Assembly: GCA_029204225.1 (NCBI GenBank) | Contig: CM055105.1 | Location: 17,805,353 to 17,869,352 of the forward strand | Direction: 5' to 3' | Source: Diphasiastrum complanatum | Lineage: Eukaryota; Streptophyta; Lycopodiopsida; Lycopodiales; Lycopodiaceae | DNA: 64,000 nt | Shown here: positions 11,820 to 28,701 of the stretch, piece by piece | Layout of the letters: each line of letters begins with the position of its first letter | Numbering within the stretch: the stretch's first letter is position 1 | Notes under the pieces: model-generated | Database searches by the model: none | Told to the model about the DNA's origin: nothing | What the model saw: only the letters and a program-made list of their open reading frames with translations | Translations under genes and position numbers: made by a program

Positions 11820-12222
11820 GTTAGGGGATAAAACACCCTCCCTAACACCAGCCTTATGCTCAACAACACAAGAAGCAGTTTGGCTATGAGAGCTACTTAG
11901 AGAAATTGGTATAAAACAAGTCAAAGGCACAATTATTTCTCATGATAGTCATAGTGGAATTCAATTGGCTAAAAATCATGTGTTTCATGCTAGAACAAGG
12001 CACATAGAAGTGAAGTATCACTTTATATGCAAAAAGCTTTGTTCAAAAGACATAAATGTGATTCATTGTAGTATTGCTACACGAGTTGATGATGTATTCA
12101 CGAAGTTGCTGAGCAAAGACAAGTTTGAAGACTTTAGATTAAAGCTTGGTGTTGAGTCTGAATACACTAAGTCTTCAAAGTTGAATAAGTTGTTAGATAT
12201 GCTCTTTACATCCTACTTGTAA
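11820..12222 (+). pseudogene. Copia RNase H C-terminal remnant
   Basis: TNEQ-like EAVWL.ELLREIGI, QLAKNHVFHARTRHIEVKYH, then VDDVFTKLLSKDKFEDFRLK. This is the last part of a copia polyprotein. The usual CDNQSA block reads HDSHSG and there is a stop near 11900. It is isolated from any upstream copia domain. Confidence 0.85.
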
Positions 12223-12324
12223 CGTCTTTATAAAGTACACTTTGTTTTGAGTTAGAGATAACTATGCTATCATGGAGACATGTTCCTGGGCAGTTTACTT
12301 GTTAATAAATTGTTGACATTAATT

Positions 12325-14423
<2,099 letters not shown>

Positions 14424-14426
14424 GAG

Positions 14427-14440
14427 TGGTATCAGAGCCA
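14427..14440 (+). promoter_or_regulatory. Primer-binding site of copia D
   Basis: TGGTATCAGAGCCA, complementary to the plant initiator-Met tRNA 3' end, lies three bases after the 5' LTR. Confidence 0.95.
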
Positions 14441-14496
14441 ATGTTCCAAACTTCTAATAGTATACGAAACTGTTTGCTATACTTAGATCATTCATC

Positions 14497-15340
14497 ATGG
14501 AAGAAACATCTTCAAAAATATGCTTGATCAACAAGTTCAACGGTGATGACTTCCACATGTGGAAGTTTAAAATGATGCTGATACTCACGGAAAAAAAAAA
14601 ACTCTAGGGATACGTCAACGGTTCAATAGCCAGACCGGCTGAACGTGACATGCTGACCACCTGGGAAGGTAAGGATGACAAAGCTCTTGCCATTGTATCT
14701 CTAAATCTTAAAGATTCGCAAATAGCTCACGTAGCTAATTGTTCAAGCTCCAAAGAAGCATGGGACATTCTTACTGGTCTATACGAGACAACAGATGTTT
14801 TGACTCGCCTCTTCTTGAGGAAGAAGTTTCTGTCGCTCAAGATGAGTGAAGGGACCTCGGTCACCGATCATCTAAATGATTTCAAACAGCTGCTCAATCA
14901 ACTAGCTGCAGTAGGTTCACCAGTATCAAACGAATATGCTAACATGTCTCTTCTGTCTAGTCTTCCTCTCTCTTACGACAATTTAGTATTGCTACTCAAT
15001 AATTCTCCCGACCTGTCTCTCCAAAAGGTGACAACAAGCTTATTGCATGAAGAAGTAAGAAGGAAAAGCTTATCTACATCGAAAACAAAGACAATCGCTC
15101 TCTATTCGAATAAGTAACAGCTCTCAAAGAAGAAATTTTCGAAGGACAAGAAGACAAAAGTCGAGCAAACTGATTCAGACCAGCAATCACAATAGCACAA
15201 TCGACAACATCAACAGCCTAAGACTAGACTCTTTTGCAAGTACTACAAGAGAACCAACCATGACATCAAGGATTGTCGAGTTCTCAAGCACAACAAAGCC
15301 AAAAAGAAGATGCAGTAGGATGGAGGATCTGATTCTGCTA
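14497..15340 (+). pseudogene. Copia D Gag
   Basis: The ATG at 14497 opens KICLINKFNGDDFHMWKFKM, the standard copia Gag start. A stop follows an A-run near 14600; the frame is then open 14650-15117 (KEAWDILTGLYE, LFLRKKFLSLKM, SLPLSYDNLVLLL). The nucleocapsid knuckle is damaged: it reads CKYYKRTNHDIKDC, so its second Cys is Tyr. Several stops lie after 15117. Confidence 0.88.
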
Positions 15341-15379
15341 GAACCTCTCAAGAAGAACCAACTCTGCTAATGATACAAG

Positions 15380-15715
15380 ATTTACCCATCAGAGATGTAA
15401 TGGACTGGTATCTCGATTCTGGTGCTTCTCAGCACATGACAACATGTAAGTCCTTATTTGAAGACCTCACACTTGTAGATTTGAAGTATGTCTAGTTCGG
15501 TGACTCAAGTGCACTACAGATTGGAGGCAAAAGATCTATACGTCCCTATCTTCCTAATGGTAAGCTGACCTTGCTCAAGGATGTACTTTACGTACTCAAA
15601 CTGACCAAAAATTTATGGTTCAGTAAGTTTACTGATCAAGACTACAAGGCCTTGTTCGATTCGAAGAATGTACCATTTTGGACAAGCACAATAAAAAAAT
15701 CTTCTCTACAAACCT
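15380..15715 (+). pseudogene. Copia D protease remnant
   Basis: MDWYLDSGASQHMTTCKSLF carries the protease DSGAS motif. LPNGKLTLLKDVLYVLKLTK follows, as usual. There is a stop in the middle (YV.FGDSS), and the sequence is then cut short before the integrase zinc motif. Confidence 0.85.
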
Positions 15716-16455
15716 GTGCACCACCTTCTGAGAATCAAGATAAATAGAGACCAAGTGAAGAGAAGTATCACATTAAGTCAAAAAAGGTATCTGACCAGTG
15801 TACTCTACAGGTATGACATGTGCAAATACCCCTATGAGTCGATAGTCGGATTAATCAAATATGCCATGGTCTGCACCAGACCTGATCTAGCATTTACAGT
15901 CAGCACATTGTCGTAGTTTATGTCCAATCCCGGCCTACCTCACTGGAAGGCTCTACTAAGAGTACTAAGATACATTCAAGCCACTAAGCACTATGCTTTG
16001 TGTTATGATGAAAATACAGAGGATTCTTTGACATTAACTAATTATTCTGACTCTGATTGGGCTGGAAATGTGGACACAAGAAAATTCACATCTGGCTATC
16101 TTTGCTTTCTAGCTGGTGAACCCATTTCATGGAACAGTCGAAAGCATAAATGCATTTCTTTGTCCTCCATAGAATCAAAATATGTCGCAGCTACCTCTGT
16201 AGTGAAAGACATAATCTGGATCAAAAGATTGCTTTAGGATCTTATGATCATTCAAATCGATCCAACTATACTCAATTAGAGTTGCATTGCTCTATCTTAC
16301 CCACGAACTCACTCTAGAGCTAAACATATTGAAGTTCAATTTCATTTTTTTAGAGAGAAAGTTCAGAATAAAGTTGTCGAGTCATACTGTCCTACGACCA
16401 GTATGTTGGCTGATATCTTGACTAAACCTTTGTCAAGAAAAAAGCATGTTACGTT
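15716..16455 (+). pseudogene. Copia D end of reverse transcriptase and RNase H
   Basis: SLSQKRYLTSVLYRYDMCKY begins directly after protease. VGLIKYAMVCTRPDLAF, LLRVLRYIQATKHYALCY, SDSDWAGN, ISWNSRKHKCISLSSIESKY and later DILTKPLS follow. Part of the linker between Y.M and VGLIKYAM is missing, and stops occur near 15917 and 16236. The RNase H aspartates (SDSDWAG) are present. Confidence 0.88.
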
Positions 16456-16496
16456 ATGTAGCTAGCTCAGTTTATTTTCAAGATCCTAGGAGTTAA

Positions 16497-16509
16497 GCTT
16501 AAGAGGGAG
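16497..16509 (+). promoter_or_regulatory. Polypurine tract of copia D
   Basis: The purine-rich AAGAGGGAG ends directly at the TGTTGG start of the 3' LTR, the place and composition expected of the plus-strand primer. Confidence 0.8.
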
Positions 16510-17504
16510 TGTTGGAATTAAGCATCACGCCAACTCACCAGAATTCAACTCATTTGTATTCGTCTCATCAGAACACGAATCGTTCGAGTTCGTCTCAATT
16601 TTTGAGCACCAGTACATTATGTAAATATGAACATACACACACTCTCTCAATCTCTCTCTATGAAAACTTTGCAGTCTTACTCTTTGAAGTTGAACATCTG
16701 TGCAATAATCAACTGGAGCGGAAGCGGGATCGACAACGAACTCTTCGAGTTCGAGATCTTCGACTATATCTTGTTCGACCTCATCCGAATACAAGCTCTT
16801 CGCGTTCCATGTCATCCACACTGCCTTGTCAAACACATACTACATCACAGTTCAATTTAACACTTTTCAGTAATTGCACTATTTCACGATCGTTGCCTAC
16901 GCAGTCATTGTAACTCTTCCATGTATATATACATAACGACAACTCACGTAAATGATGATGAGTCAATCTGTAATTGACACATGCAAGTGGAGAAGAGTGA
17001 TTCAGAGTTCCTGCGCGAACTTTATTGTGTCTTAATTATCTGATTCCATAGGATCAGAGATCTTAGAGAGAGTGAAAGTCTTCAAAAGATAGAGATAATT
17101 ATTTAATCTGTAACTAGCTAAGTAAGATCACTACACATAGTGCACCATTACTGTGAACCATTCTTGGGCACAGGATTGTGATCTGATCGTTGTATTCACA
17201 ATTGCTTAATTTAGATTTTCTATTTTTCTTATGTGTATTATGCTTCTAATGCTTTCTGATTATTTTCTTTCTCTATTGACACACACTCAATTCGGAATGT
17301 CTAATCTCGAAGGAAGCATGGCTGCCTCAGACGCCCAATTATTCACTCTCTTCATGGTTGTCTATGACACCTACCAAGACAATCCTCCATTCGATCTTAG
17401 TCAATATTGTTTTTGTTGTAGTTTTGGTAAAGATTTTGAAATTTTCTCTATGTTGGAGCCGTGTTTCTTCTTCCGCACATATTATATTCGAGAGCACTCC
17501 AATA
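16510..17504 (+). repeat. 3' LTR of copia D
   Basis: It begins TGTTGGAATTAAGCATCAC and ends CACTCCAATA (expected terminal CA mutated to TA). An open frame at 17231-17584 lies mainly in LTR sequence and is not a gene. Confidence 0.92.
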
Positions 17505-18822
17505 ATGTGCCTCATCACACAAACCAAATCTTAACTAAAGCAACGTCATGTGGCTACTCTCAATATGCTTATTGTATCATCTGAAATTCATGTATAGTAT
17601 ACGAAACAATAGCAAGAATGGATGAAGATAAATGAAATGATGTATCCAAGAATATGTGATCTCAAGCCATAGAACAAATAGAAGAATCCAGATGATCCTT
17701 TGTCCCAACTATAAGGGTAACCATTTACACAACCAGAACACCACCTTGTGCGCGTGAAGTTCTACATGGCAATATGCACAAATATGTCAATGGGGTGCAA
17801 TCCATATATCCATGCAATCAACATGGTACCCCAGTAGGTTTTTTCATGATTAAGTAAATAAATGCCCATGTTGCAATCATGTCTCCTGGGAATCATTTTT
17901 GCTAGACTCATGGTTTTAATTCATCATGCTAATTGTTTACTTGTATAAAAATGCTCATTAAGGAATAAAGAGCTTAAAAGGATTTATTATGTAAGTTAAT
18001 TGCAAATTAGCTATTCAATTTTTTCCAAACAATTTATCCAAGTCAAGTCCTTGAACAAATTTTGATTGGTTGTTGCTTAAAGTATAGCTTTAGAAAATAT
18101 CTGGCAATATTACATATGCATTACGTGCAGCATGACTTGCTTGATAGAATCTTATAGATATACTTCTATGATCCATCTTGATAATCAAGTTACATCCGTT
18201 CAATAAGCCAAAAAAGCAAGCAAAAATAAAGATAGATGAGCGTAAGAGTCCACCAAATTATCTTTCCACGTTGGTGTGTATATAACTATTTGATGACACA
18301 GTGGACTTCAATGTACAAGGAACACAATCATACTTTCTCTTCAATGTGTTTCAATTTTTGGTGCTTGGAGTTTTTACCTTAAGCTTAAGATAGTAAATTT
18401 AAAAAAAGAAGCAATGTCTATAATTATGGAAGATCCAAACGAGCACCCACTTCTTAAAAAATTCATGTGGTATGTATATTGAAACAAACAAGCTTGTCCT
18501 GTTAGTAGCTTTGAGTGTCTCTTATAGGTATTAAACAAATATGAGTATTTAAATAATTTTAAAAGTTCTTTTCTTTCATTAGGATCAAGCTAAAAAGTAT
18601 GAGATACACGTCACAATTGAGCTCTTTCAATAAAAGAATCACTTGCACATTTTGTGGTTAACAAATGGTCGTACTAATGAAAGTTGAAAATAAGTCAATG
18701 GAATCTTGGCAAGTCCTTGCATTACTAGCAAAACCAAGTCATCAAGCATCCTTATGGCCTCCATTTTCTCTACATATGCTTCAAGTTGACACAATAGACT
18801 GATCAACAATAATTTTTGATAA

Positions 18823-18920
18823 GACCTACTTTGACATGTTAGTACATAATTATAGAATGAGAATTGTCACATAGGACCTACTTTGACATGTTAGTACGTA
18901 ATTATAGAATGAGAATTTTC
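18823..18920. repeat. Tandem duplication, 52-bp period
   Basis: GACCTACTTTGACATGTTAG begins at 18823 and again at 18875, followed by TA(C)ATAATTATAGAATGAGAAT in both, with about two differences. Confidence 0.93.
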
Positions 18921-21897
18921 AATGATGATATTGCTTTCAACTTGTTCAAATTTTATTGGATGCATTCATGCACATATTGTAGTTTTTATCAAAAGATAAT
19001 ATCTTGATTGCGAACTATCGACTATTAAGCATCACAATTTTGTTAGATACGTTGAACACTATGTAGGTGCTATACACATATAGCTGTTACACCCATTTTC
19101 CTTTGTGGGTTTAGGAAATTTGGGGGGCGGGAGCCCTCGAGGCAAAATTTTTGAGCCATAAGGCTTTTTTAATCACAGAGGCAACTAAGTAGCAAACTTT
19201 AGGATTCATGAGTATTCTATATTGTACTAGGATTTCAACATTGGCTAACATAAGACCATTGCGACCTTGTTTATGTAGAGTGTTTAGCTCGATGGATTTC
19301 CTAGGATAACTCGCTATTCTTGTGTATGTGCTTGTAGTTATTGAATGGTCAATTTTTTTTAAAAAAAATTGTTTAGCATTGTTTCTCTCTACATCTAACT
19401 TTTCGTTTCATTTCATAAGAAAAGCAAGCCTCGAGCATAAGCTACTCCATTTTTTCCTCCATAATCATGCCTTAGTTTTCATATATACCATCTCTTTCTA
19501 GAACATGAACTATAGACCATACATGCCCTACCAATTGCCACTTTTACTCATGAGGTATAAAGGAAAAAGCCACAACTTTGAAAAATAATTAGTTTTAATG
19601 CTATAAAATCATAAATTAAAGTTTGCTAGCTTAAAGTAATTACCTCAAGATCTTGTCTTGTCATTATTTCTAGCCTAGAGCACCTAGATAGTGTTTGGTT
19701 TTTCAGACTAGGTACTAATACAAAATAAAATTATATATATAATGGTGATTTATTGTTGTTCCCCATTACATTACTACATTTGGCCCCTTGTTTGAAATAT
19801 TATGTCTAATACCAAGCTACAAGTAATCTTTATTTTTTTAAAGGGAATGAATGAAAAGAAGAGAGAGTTTATGGACAACCATATAATTAGTTTGATGCCT
19901 TTTGACATAAAAGCAACACCATCTTCCTCTTTTCATGACAAATCTTACAATTATTACTTATTTGCCACTAAACTTGTATAAGGTCAAAAAAAATAATCAC
20001 AAATACTGAAGGACCAATAAAAATGACAAGTTCCTTAATAGAAGCATTACATGTGAGGATGAGCATTTATTGATTTAATTAGTGTGTAAGTACAATGATA
20101 ATTCAAACTATGCTAAAAACACCTAGTGTGTTTTAATCTTGAGGCTATTGATTGGAGTAAATACTTCTTATAGAAAAATTATTATTTTGAGGAGTGAACA
20201 ACATTTCCATAACGTTGTGCTCCACATTAAGAACAATTCTGAATGTATTTCGTGAGGTCAAACATTTTGCCTTACAAAATAGTCTTGACAACTACAACAC
20301 TGATGCAATAATTGATGGCATAGATAAAGTTGACTTGTAGTAGCCTTTTTTTTTTATGTCAATGTGGACCTTTTTTGAATTAGGACAAAAAAGGTTTGTG
20401 TATAGTGAAATTCATTATATAGTGCATTTGACTTGGTGTCTATTGTGAATTCTACGGCTTGCTCATAGATATCCAATAAGAGTCCTTCCAAGTCCTCATG
20501 TGCATCACAACCCACATTTATAGTATGCTATGGTGGTAAGATGGTAAAAATACGACACAAGGGGTAGACAAAATTTGACATCATGTGTGTGTTGTGGAAG
20601 ACTTTGATAACGAGCAATTAACTGTGTCTAGAAAGATGGATCATACAATAGAACCTAAACTCGATTGAATTGGAAGGTGTCAAGGACAGCCATAGTGTCA
20701 AAATTACTGAGGTGTCTAAAATACCCATGTTTATGCACTTCAACTTAATTGACAAGTACACTATGAGAACATGTATTTGATTCACAACAATAAAAGATAG
20801 CATCACAACAAAAGTAGAAACAACATCAACCATTCACATAAGATACAAGATTGTATGTACAATAGGCTCTTCTCCTTTGATTGACCTTTCTTGCCCTACT
20901 ATGTCAATCTAAACTTTTGTCAGTGGCATTGCAGCAAGGGAGAGATTGCCTACATTTGAAGAATTGCATGAGATCATGCTAAAAGAAGAACAACAATAGG
21001 AGCTCTATATTAGGGGATATTAGAACTCAAAATAGTGCACGCTTTCAATGCTTATGTGTCCCAATCAATGGTGTCCATCTATGACGAACTGTAACAATGG
21101 GTGCAAGCATCAAAAGAACAGTCTAAGGATTGATCGACAATGTAATTGGCATCTATATTAAAACATATGAATCTCATCATCGCCCTCTACTATGTCTACG
21201 CTTGATTATATAGATGATTAATTAAGCCTAATTAGTCAGTAATAGATACTGTTAAGTGCCCTTTAAAATAACTACTAAGTGGAGTGTACAATAGAGTTGT
21301 AACCTTCTTTGACAAATATATTCAAGTAGCGATACAACACAAATCCAAAATCATCAATATACAAGTAAATGCTTGTAAAATGCTCATGGATAAAGGTGCA
21401 AATGGATTGTCACTAATTGATTACTATTGCTTTTAATTGAATTCATGATTCTAACATATTATATTTATTTTAGAATCTTTCTGCTCTGTCTAGAATGCAT
21501 CTTGCTTGCCATTTTGTGTTGTTCTCACTTGCAAATTTTGATTTTCAACATGTGCATCAACCTCAACAAATACCATGGACACTTTTGTATTATTCTCCTA
21601 TTAAGTTATATATTGTGCCACACGCATTTCTAAAATTACACTTTTCTCAATACCACACATTCTTTATGGTGTGGCCCTAATGTTGACAACCTGGATGCAC
21701 CCCAACACTAGCACCCACCTCACCATGTTTTTTACACATTTTTTTTTCATCTTATATTTTTGCACAATACATTTTTTTTATATATCGTGACATCCGTCCA
21801 ATTATTATCATGTTCCTTTGGCAGCCTACACATGTTGTCCTATTATCAAGAATATATATCCACCCAATTCTCTTTTCTTTCTTTCCTATACATTGTT

Positions 21898-21919
21898 TTC
21901 TTCTTCTTCTTCTTCTTCT

Positions 21920-21993
<74 letters not shown>
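21898..21993 (+). repeat. (TTC)n(CT)n compound microsatellite
   Basis: Trinucleotide TTC units pass directly into CT units. The order is the same as at the 3' end of the minus-strand LINE tail near 53892, but no LINE tail motif precedes it here. Confidence 0.98.
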
Positions 21994-21996
<3 letters not shown>

Positions 21997-22243
21997 AGAA
22001 AGCTCCTCAAGATCCTACGTACAAGACAAACACAATGAAAAACACACTATAACCAATCAAACTCTAGAAGCTTCACCCCCATGCCAAGGAATAGGAAGCA
22101 TGAAAATAGAGCGAGAGCCTGGCAATGAATCAACCATAAGGTGAGGTAGTAGGGCGAGTTTGGCCTCCTTAAGTAGAGCCTAGAACCCTTTGTGCATGTG
22201 GTGATGCAAGATCCCAACTCCCCTATACATAGATTCATCTAGA

Positions 22244-22291
22244 ATAGAGTCTCTATGCATGGATCCTATAGAGTCTCTATGCATGGATCCT
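22244..22291. repeat. Tandem duplication, 24-bp period
   Basis: ATAGAGTCTCTATGCATGGA TCCT occurs twice in direct succession. The unit itself contains the palindrome ATGCAT. Confidence 0.95.
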
Positions 22292-22506
22292 CTATCCATA
22301 GATTGATATTGATAACTCTACACATGCATATACTACCCCAAACCTTGTACTAACTCCATTTAGTGTGTTCTGGGCCTCACAAGGATATTAGTTACTTTCA
22401 GGTCACGTCCAGTATGACATGGCATAACTAACAGCTTGTTTCACTGGAGTACCGGGTATCCAAGACTAGGAGTATACTGAATCCTATGTACTGGTCATGG
22501 ACATGA

Positions 22507-22514
22507 CACACACA

Positions 22515-22555
<41 letters not shown>
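22507..22555 (+). repeat. (AC)n(CT)n compound microsatellite
   Basis: A short AC run continues into about 39 bp of CT. Confidence 0.98.
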
Positions 22556-22557
<2 letters not shown>

Positions 22558-24106
22558 GGATGGTTCTTCACTTATTCTTTCCTTGCTATACCTCAATACA
22601 CAGCAACGACATACGAAGACTCAAAGTCGATAGGTGGGCCTTTATATAAATTTTAACTTGAATACTACCCCTAACTTAAAAAGTTTTATGAGCAAAGATG
22701 ATGATTCACAAATCCTAAATCTAATGGACAGGATACTTAGCTTGCTTTACAAGCCACGAGTGACTTCATGATAAAAACTAGCAACTTTACTCTTGGTACA
22801 CACTCTACCAACGAACTCCTCATCTCGGCGCCCAGTCATCTCTAGAGAAAGACAAATCTTTGATGAAAAGATAAGCTTATTCATACTTCTGCTTTCAAAC
22901 TTTGGTATGACATTGTTTCTACGTGAATGTATGGCTAATTATAGCTTTCTGGACAACGATTTACCGTCACAAAATTGCTATGTAATGTATTGATAATCCA
23001 CTAAAGTTAATCACTGAGGTCTCAGCTAATTCACACATTTCTTTTTGAGCAAATATGCAAATGTTTTGAGCGCTGACTTTTAAGCTCCAAATCGCGTTGG
23101 TATTCCAGCCTCAAATCGCGCTGTTGATAGTCAATTTAAGTATGCTTTTGGGTGCACACATCTGATACAAATCACGCGTTGTTTGCTTACGACGCTAGCT
23201 GTAGATTAGATGCATAATGATTGCATTTTTTGAGTACTCCATGGCTTAGTACCTGCTGTATAGAAAACGATCAATATGCTATACTTTTTGGTTGGTAATC
23301 GTTGCATTACCACCAATCTTTATAAGATTAACAAAGTGGTTGTATTGTATATGTCTAATCGCAGTTGTATTGAACAGCGATAGACACTGCCATTTTACTA
23401 TACTTTTTGCTTATGTCCAATCGCATTCTTGCTTATGTGGCTTCCATATTACTATATTTGAGATGTAAATAAGCCTTTGTTGTTGACTACACTTGATAGT
23501 TATTACAAGTTTCAATGTGATTCTGGTTTCACAGCTTTGACAAAATAAAGTGATTATCATTTTCGGAATTAAGTTGCAGAGCTAAAGATTTTCTTAGCTT
23601 AGCTCCACGTCGCTCTTGCTACCTACAGCTATCGATTAAAGCTATGACAAACTTAAATGCTGATTTCTAGTTGTGGTTGTATGATAACTCTTTAAAAGGA
23701 TGAATGATATATGAGAACAAGTTCATACGTATGCAAGAAGTTAGGCTTGGTAGGAAACTATGGTAAGCTCAAAACGTAGTGTATGTTAATACATTATCTC
23801 TTGAACTAAGACATATATGTGGTTGATTAGTAAAAAGCACCAAGAGACATGGCATCCACACAAGAACAGACGACTACACGTACCCAGGTTAGTGGTATGT
23901 AACTCTCAAATAATGAGTTTATGCCGAAGGTATGGAGAGGAAACCAGCATTCAAAAAACACGATGCGTAAATCGCTTTAAAGTCGATAATTTTAGCATAA
24001 CCAATTATGCTACTACAATAGAATGATGTGCTTATGTTTGTAGATTTCTAGATTGCCCAAGTTAGGCTACGGGTAATTATCTTAACAAATCAATATAACG
24101 TTCCTT

Positions 24107-25515
24107 TTGTTAATCATCAAACTATCCTATTTGGAAGTGAGAATGGAATCATTATTAGTCCTTCAAGATCTCTTTGATATTTTCATGGGAATTGAGAAGG
24201 AGCCTCAAGTTTTTCAAATGAGATACAAAAAGAGATCTAGAAGGGCACTTCATTGCATCAAAATGAATGTGTACAATGAGGTCCTTAGAGAGATAGGATC
24301 ATGTGCAACTCCTAAGGATGCTTGGGACACAATCAACACCATCTATGAGTCCAGAAATAAATCCTCCAAAGTTATCAAAGTAAGGGGGAGAGTGCTCAAA
24401 GATATGTTCTTAGAGTGAAGGACTACAATAGAGAGCTCACTTGCATTGGTGAGCCTATATACCAAAGAGAGCTTGTTCAAGTGGTATTGAACGGACTTGA
24501 TGAGGACTATTCTAACTTAGTCCAATCATATGCCATCCAAGAGAATCTTGCTTCAATGGAAAGCCTACAAGGAGTCCCTGTAGTCGAAGAGAGTAGGCAA
24601 GCAAATGTCATATCAAAGATGGAACAACTCTCCCTCAAGGATGGAGGAGAGGACAAAGCACTTTTCATTCAAGAAAAGAGCAAGGGAAAGAGAACAGGAG
24701 GTTTCAATAAGAAGGCTGAGCAGCTCAAGGAGGATGGTGATGATCAACAATCATCTTCATCAAAGACCAAAAAGGACAAGTCAAAGCTCAAGTGTTACTT
24801 TTGTGGAAAGAAATGCCACTTTGCTTCTGAGTGCTTCAAGAAGAAAAGAGCACAAGAAAAGCAAGCCAACATCACAAATGAAGGAGAGGAGAGTGATCAA
24901 GAGGAGTCAGTCATCATGTACATTTTCTCATCTTCAAGCTTCAAAAGAGAATCCATGATGGATTGATAGTGGGGCTAGCTCCCACATGACAAATCAAAAG
25001 GAAAATTTCTATCGACTCTCTTCTTATAATGCATCTAAGAAGTACATTTATATAGCAAATGATCATGAAGGGATAGGATATGTTCCTATGACTCTTGGAT
25101 CTTCCAAGATTTTGAAACTTGATCGTGTGTTATATGTGCCTAACATCACTAAAAGTTGGTTAAGTGTTGGGTGGACATTGGATTCCAAGTTCAATTTGAT
25201 GTGGGTGCTTGTTTTATTAAGAGGGATGGAGAGATGGTTGCAAGGGGAACAAGATTTTGGAGATTATATAAGCTAGATGCACATGTTGAATCTAACCATT
25301 GCTTGATGGCTAAGGAGGAACTTTCACAATTGAGCTTTGGCATAAAAGTTTGGGCCATCCCAACTTCAAAGCTATGGAGACAATGTGGAAAGATGAAAAA
25401 GTCCTTGGTTTACCCAAGATCTTGGCGTAGTCACTATTTCCTTCCAAAGAGCCATATAATTCATGCCTTGCAACTTCTCTCCAAAGTGGCTCTTATGAAG
25501 AGCAATGGAAAATGA
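24107..25515 (+). pseudogene. Copia remnant E: gag, knuckle, protease, start of integrase
   Basis: Gag blocks (RRALHCIKMNVYNEVLREIG, DAWDTINTIYESRN) are followed by a frameshift near 24415. A CCHC knuckle (CYFCGKKCHFASEC, about 24802-24843) and protease IDSGASSHMTNQKENF (24966-25010) come next. LYVPNITKSWLSVG and a broken pre-integrase HKSLGHPNFKAMETM follow near 25345. It belongs to the same lineage as copia A and stops before the integrase core. Confidence 0.88.
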
Positions 25516-25611
25516 TCTTTTACGCCAATCAACACATACTTGCAAATCATCATTCTTTCTAAGAACGATCACTATGCTATAGTCATTGGTGTAAATAAAT
25601 CCAACCCTCAC
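25516..25611 (-). pseudogene. Gypsy reverse-transcriptase sliver
   Basis: Minus-strand VGFIYTNDYSIVIVLRKNDD followed by LQVCVDWRK matches the gypsy block GxIYPI..S.WVSPIV.VPKKNGKLRVCVDYRKLN. Only this block is present. Confidence 0.6.
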
Positions 25612-27173
<1,562 letters not shown>

Positions 27174-27385
27174 TGTCACAAATGAGCTCCAAACCTCTTA
27201 ACTAGCTCAATAAATAATGAACTACATCATTGCTGCTTTGTTGCAACTGATGAGCATGTGTTGGAGGAATCCCCCTATCTGCCTTTGTTGCAGGAAACTA
27301 ATCATTGCATGGATTTCTTTCTAGGCACAATACCACTCTCCTGGGCTTATTTGTTGCAGTTGACGAGCATGTGAACTAGCTTTGT

Positions 27386-28359
27386 GTGTGGAATTGCTAT
27401 CCTGTACTCTATGTGGATGATTTATTGCTACTATACCCCATATGGATGACTTATTTGATCAGTTGGGAAAAGATGTCATCATTGAATACACAGACATCCA
27501 AAGTGACATGTCCAAAATTACCTTTTTCACTTCATCAGGTCTGTATGAGTTTCTTGTCATACCTTTTGGAGCAAACAAAAAACCTATGAATGATGTTTTA
27601 TAATGTCGACTTGGAAAAAATGTCATTGTATACTCCCATGATACTCTTGTCTTCAGTACCCTGCTCACAACTCATATTGCCCATCTCAAATGTACTTTCC
27701 AATCCCTATCTGACAAGAAGTCCTTTGCTAAACATTCAAAATGTTCATATGTTATCCAAGAAACAGAATTTTTAGAGTATCTTGTTTCTAGCGGCATTGT
27801 TCACCTAGATCCATCCAAAATATGATTCATTCTTGGTTGACCTACCTGAACTGATGCTCATGAATTGCATATGTTCCTAGGGCTAACCACACATGCGAAA
27901 ATATATTTTCCAATAAGCCACAATTGCATCCTCTTTTGCTACTTTGATTTAGAAAGGCCTTGTTCTTTGTTGGTTCTCAAAATGCCATCCTTTGATACAC
28001 TTGAGACATTGTTGATCACATATATAGTCTCATGCCCATCTGACTTCGATAAACGTTTTGTTGTTGAGACTGATGATGCTAGCAATATTGGGTTTGGAGC
28101 TCTCTTATTCCAAGATCATGTTGTCATAGCCGATGGATCCAGGAAATTTTGTTTTTATGAAACAAAATGTACAACCCATGAAATTAGTTCCTTCCCCTTG
28201 AAAAAGTGGCATCGCTACTTATATCGTCATTCTTTGATCTATGGACCACCAAGCCTTATGATATCTTTACACGTGACAGTGACTGCCAATTCTGACAGAT
28301 ATGATATTTTTAGACTTCCCATTATGATATCAAATGTTGCCTTGGTGAAAGTAATATAA
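27386..28359 (+). pseudogene. Gypsy remnant: reverse transcriptase and RNase H
   Basis: Frames joined across shifts read MDDLFDQLGKD, GLYEFLVIPFGANKKPMNDV, KNVIVYSHDTLVFSTLLTTH, CSYVIQETEFLEYLVSSGIV and then RNase H FVVETDDASNIGFGALLFQD and LKKWHRYLY. The first catalytic Asp block (SKIDLRSGYHQ) is deleted, and the YLDD motif reads YSHD, so the enzyme is dead. Confidence 0.85.
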
Positions 28360-28701
28360 CAACAGCTAATGCTGGTCTTATCCTGGCGTCTTGCATTCAT
28401 TTGTGTCCTTAGCTCCCTTGCCCTTGAGTGGGGTCTGATACTGTATCAGATACTTATGTTTAGTTTAGGAGATCACTACATCAAAGCTAAAAGCCTAGCT
28501 TTATCACAACACCAAATCTATTGCATTACTGATTGACAACTTTACCATTTCTCGTGAAGGATTTTGGTATATAACATAACCACAAAAGCGTGAGAGGAGT
28601 CAAGTGCCTGTTACATAGAAAGAATAAGGTACCTCCAATATGTCAAGTTGGGGTACTTAATGTCACAATTAGGCCTAGTGGACCCATGAGTCCCTACCAA
28701 G

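Larger units (their letters stand above)
17505..24106. other. Long stretch without recognisable genes
   Basis: AT-rich sequence with only simple repeats (listed separately) and short chance frames. No retroelement motif was recognised in either direction; old, unrecognisable elements are likely. Confidence 0.6.

Noticed and set aside
17231-17584. 117-codon frame with a protein-like look
   Set aside because: It lies mostly in the 3' LTR of copia D, and the equivalent frame in the 5' LTR is broken.
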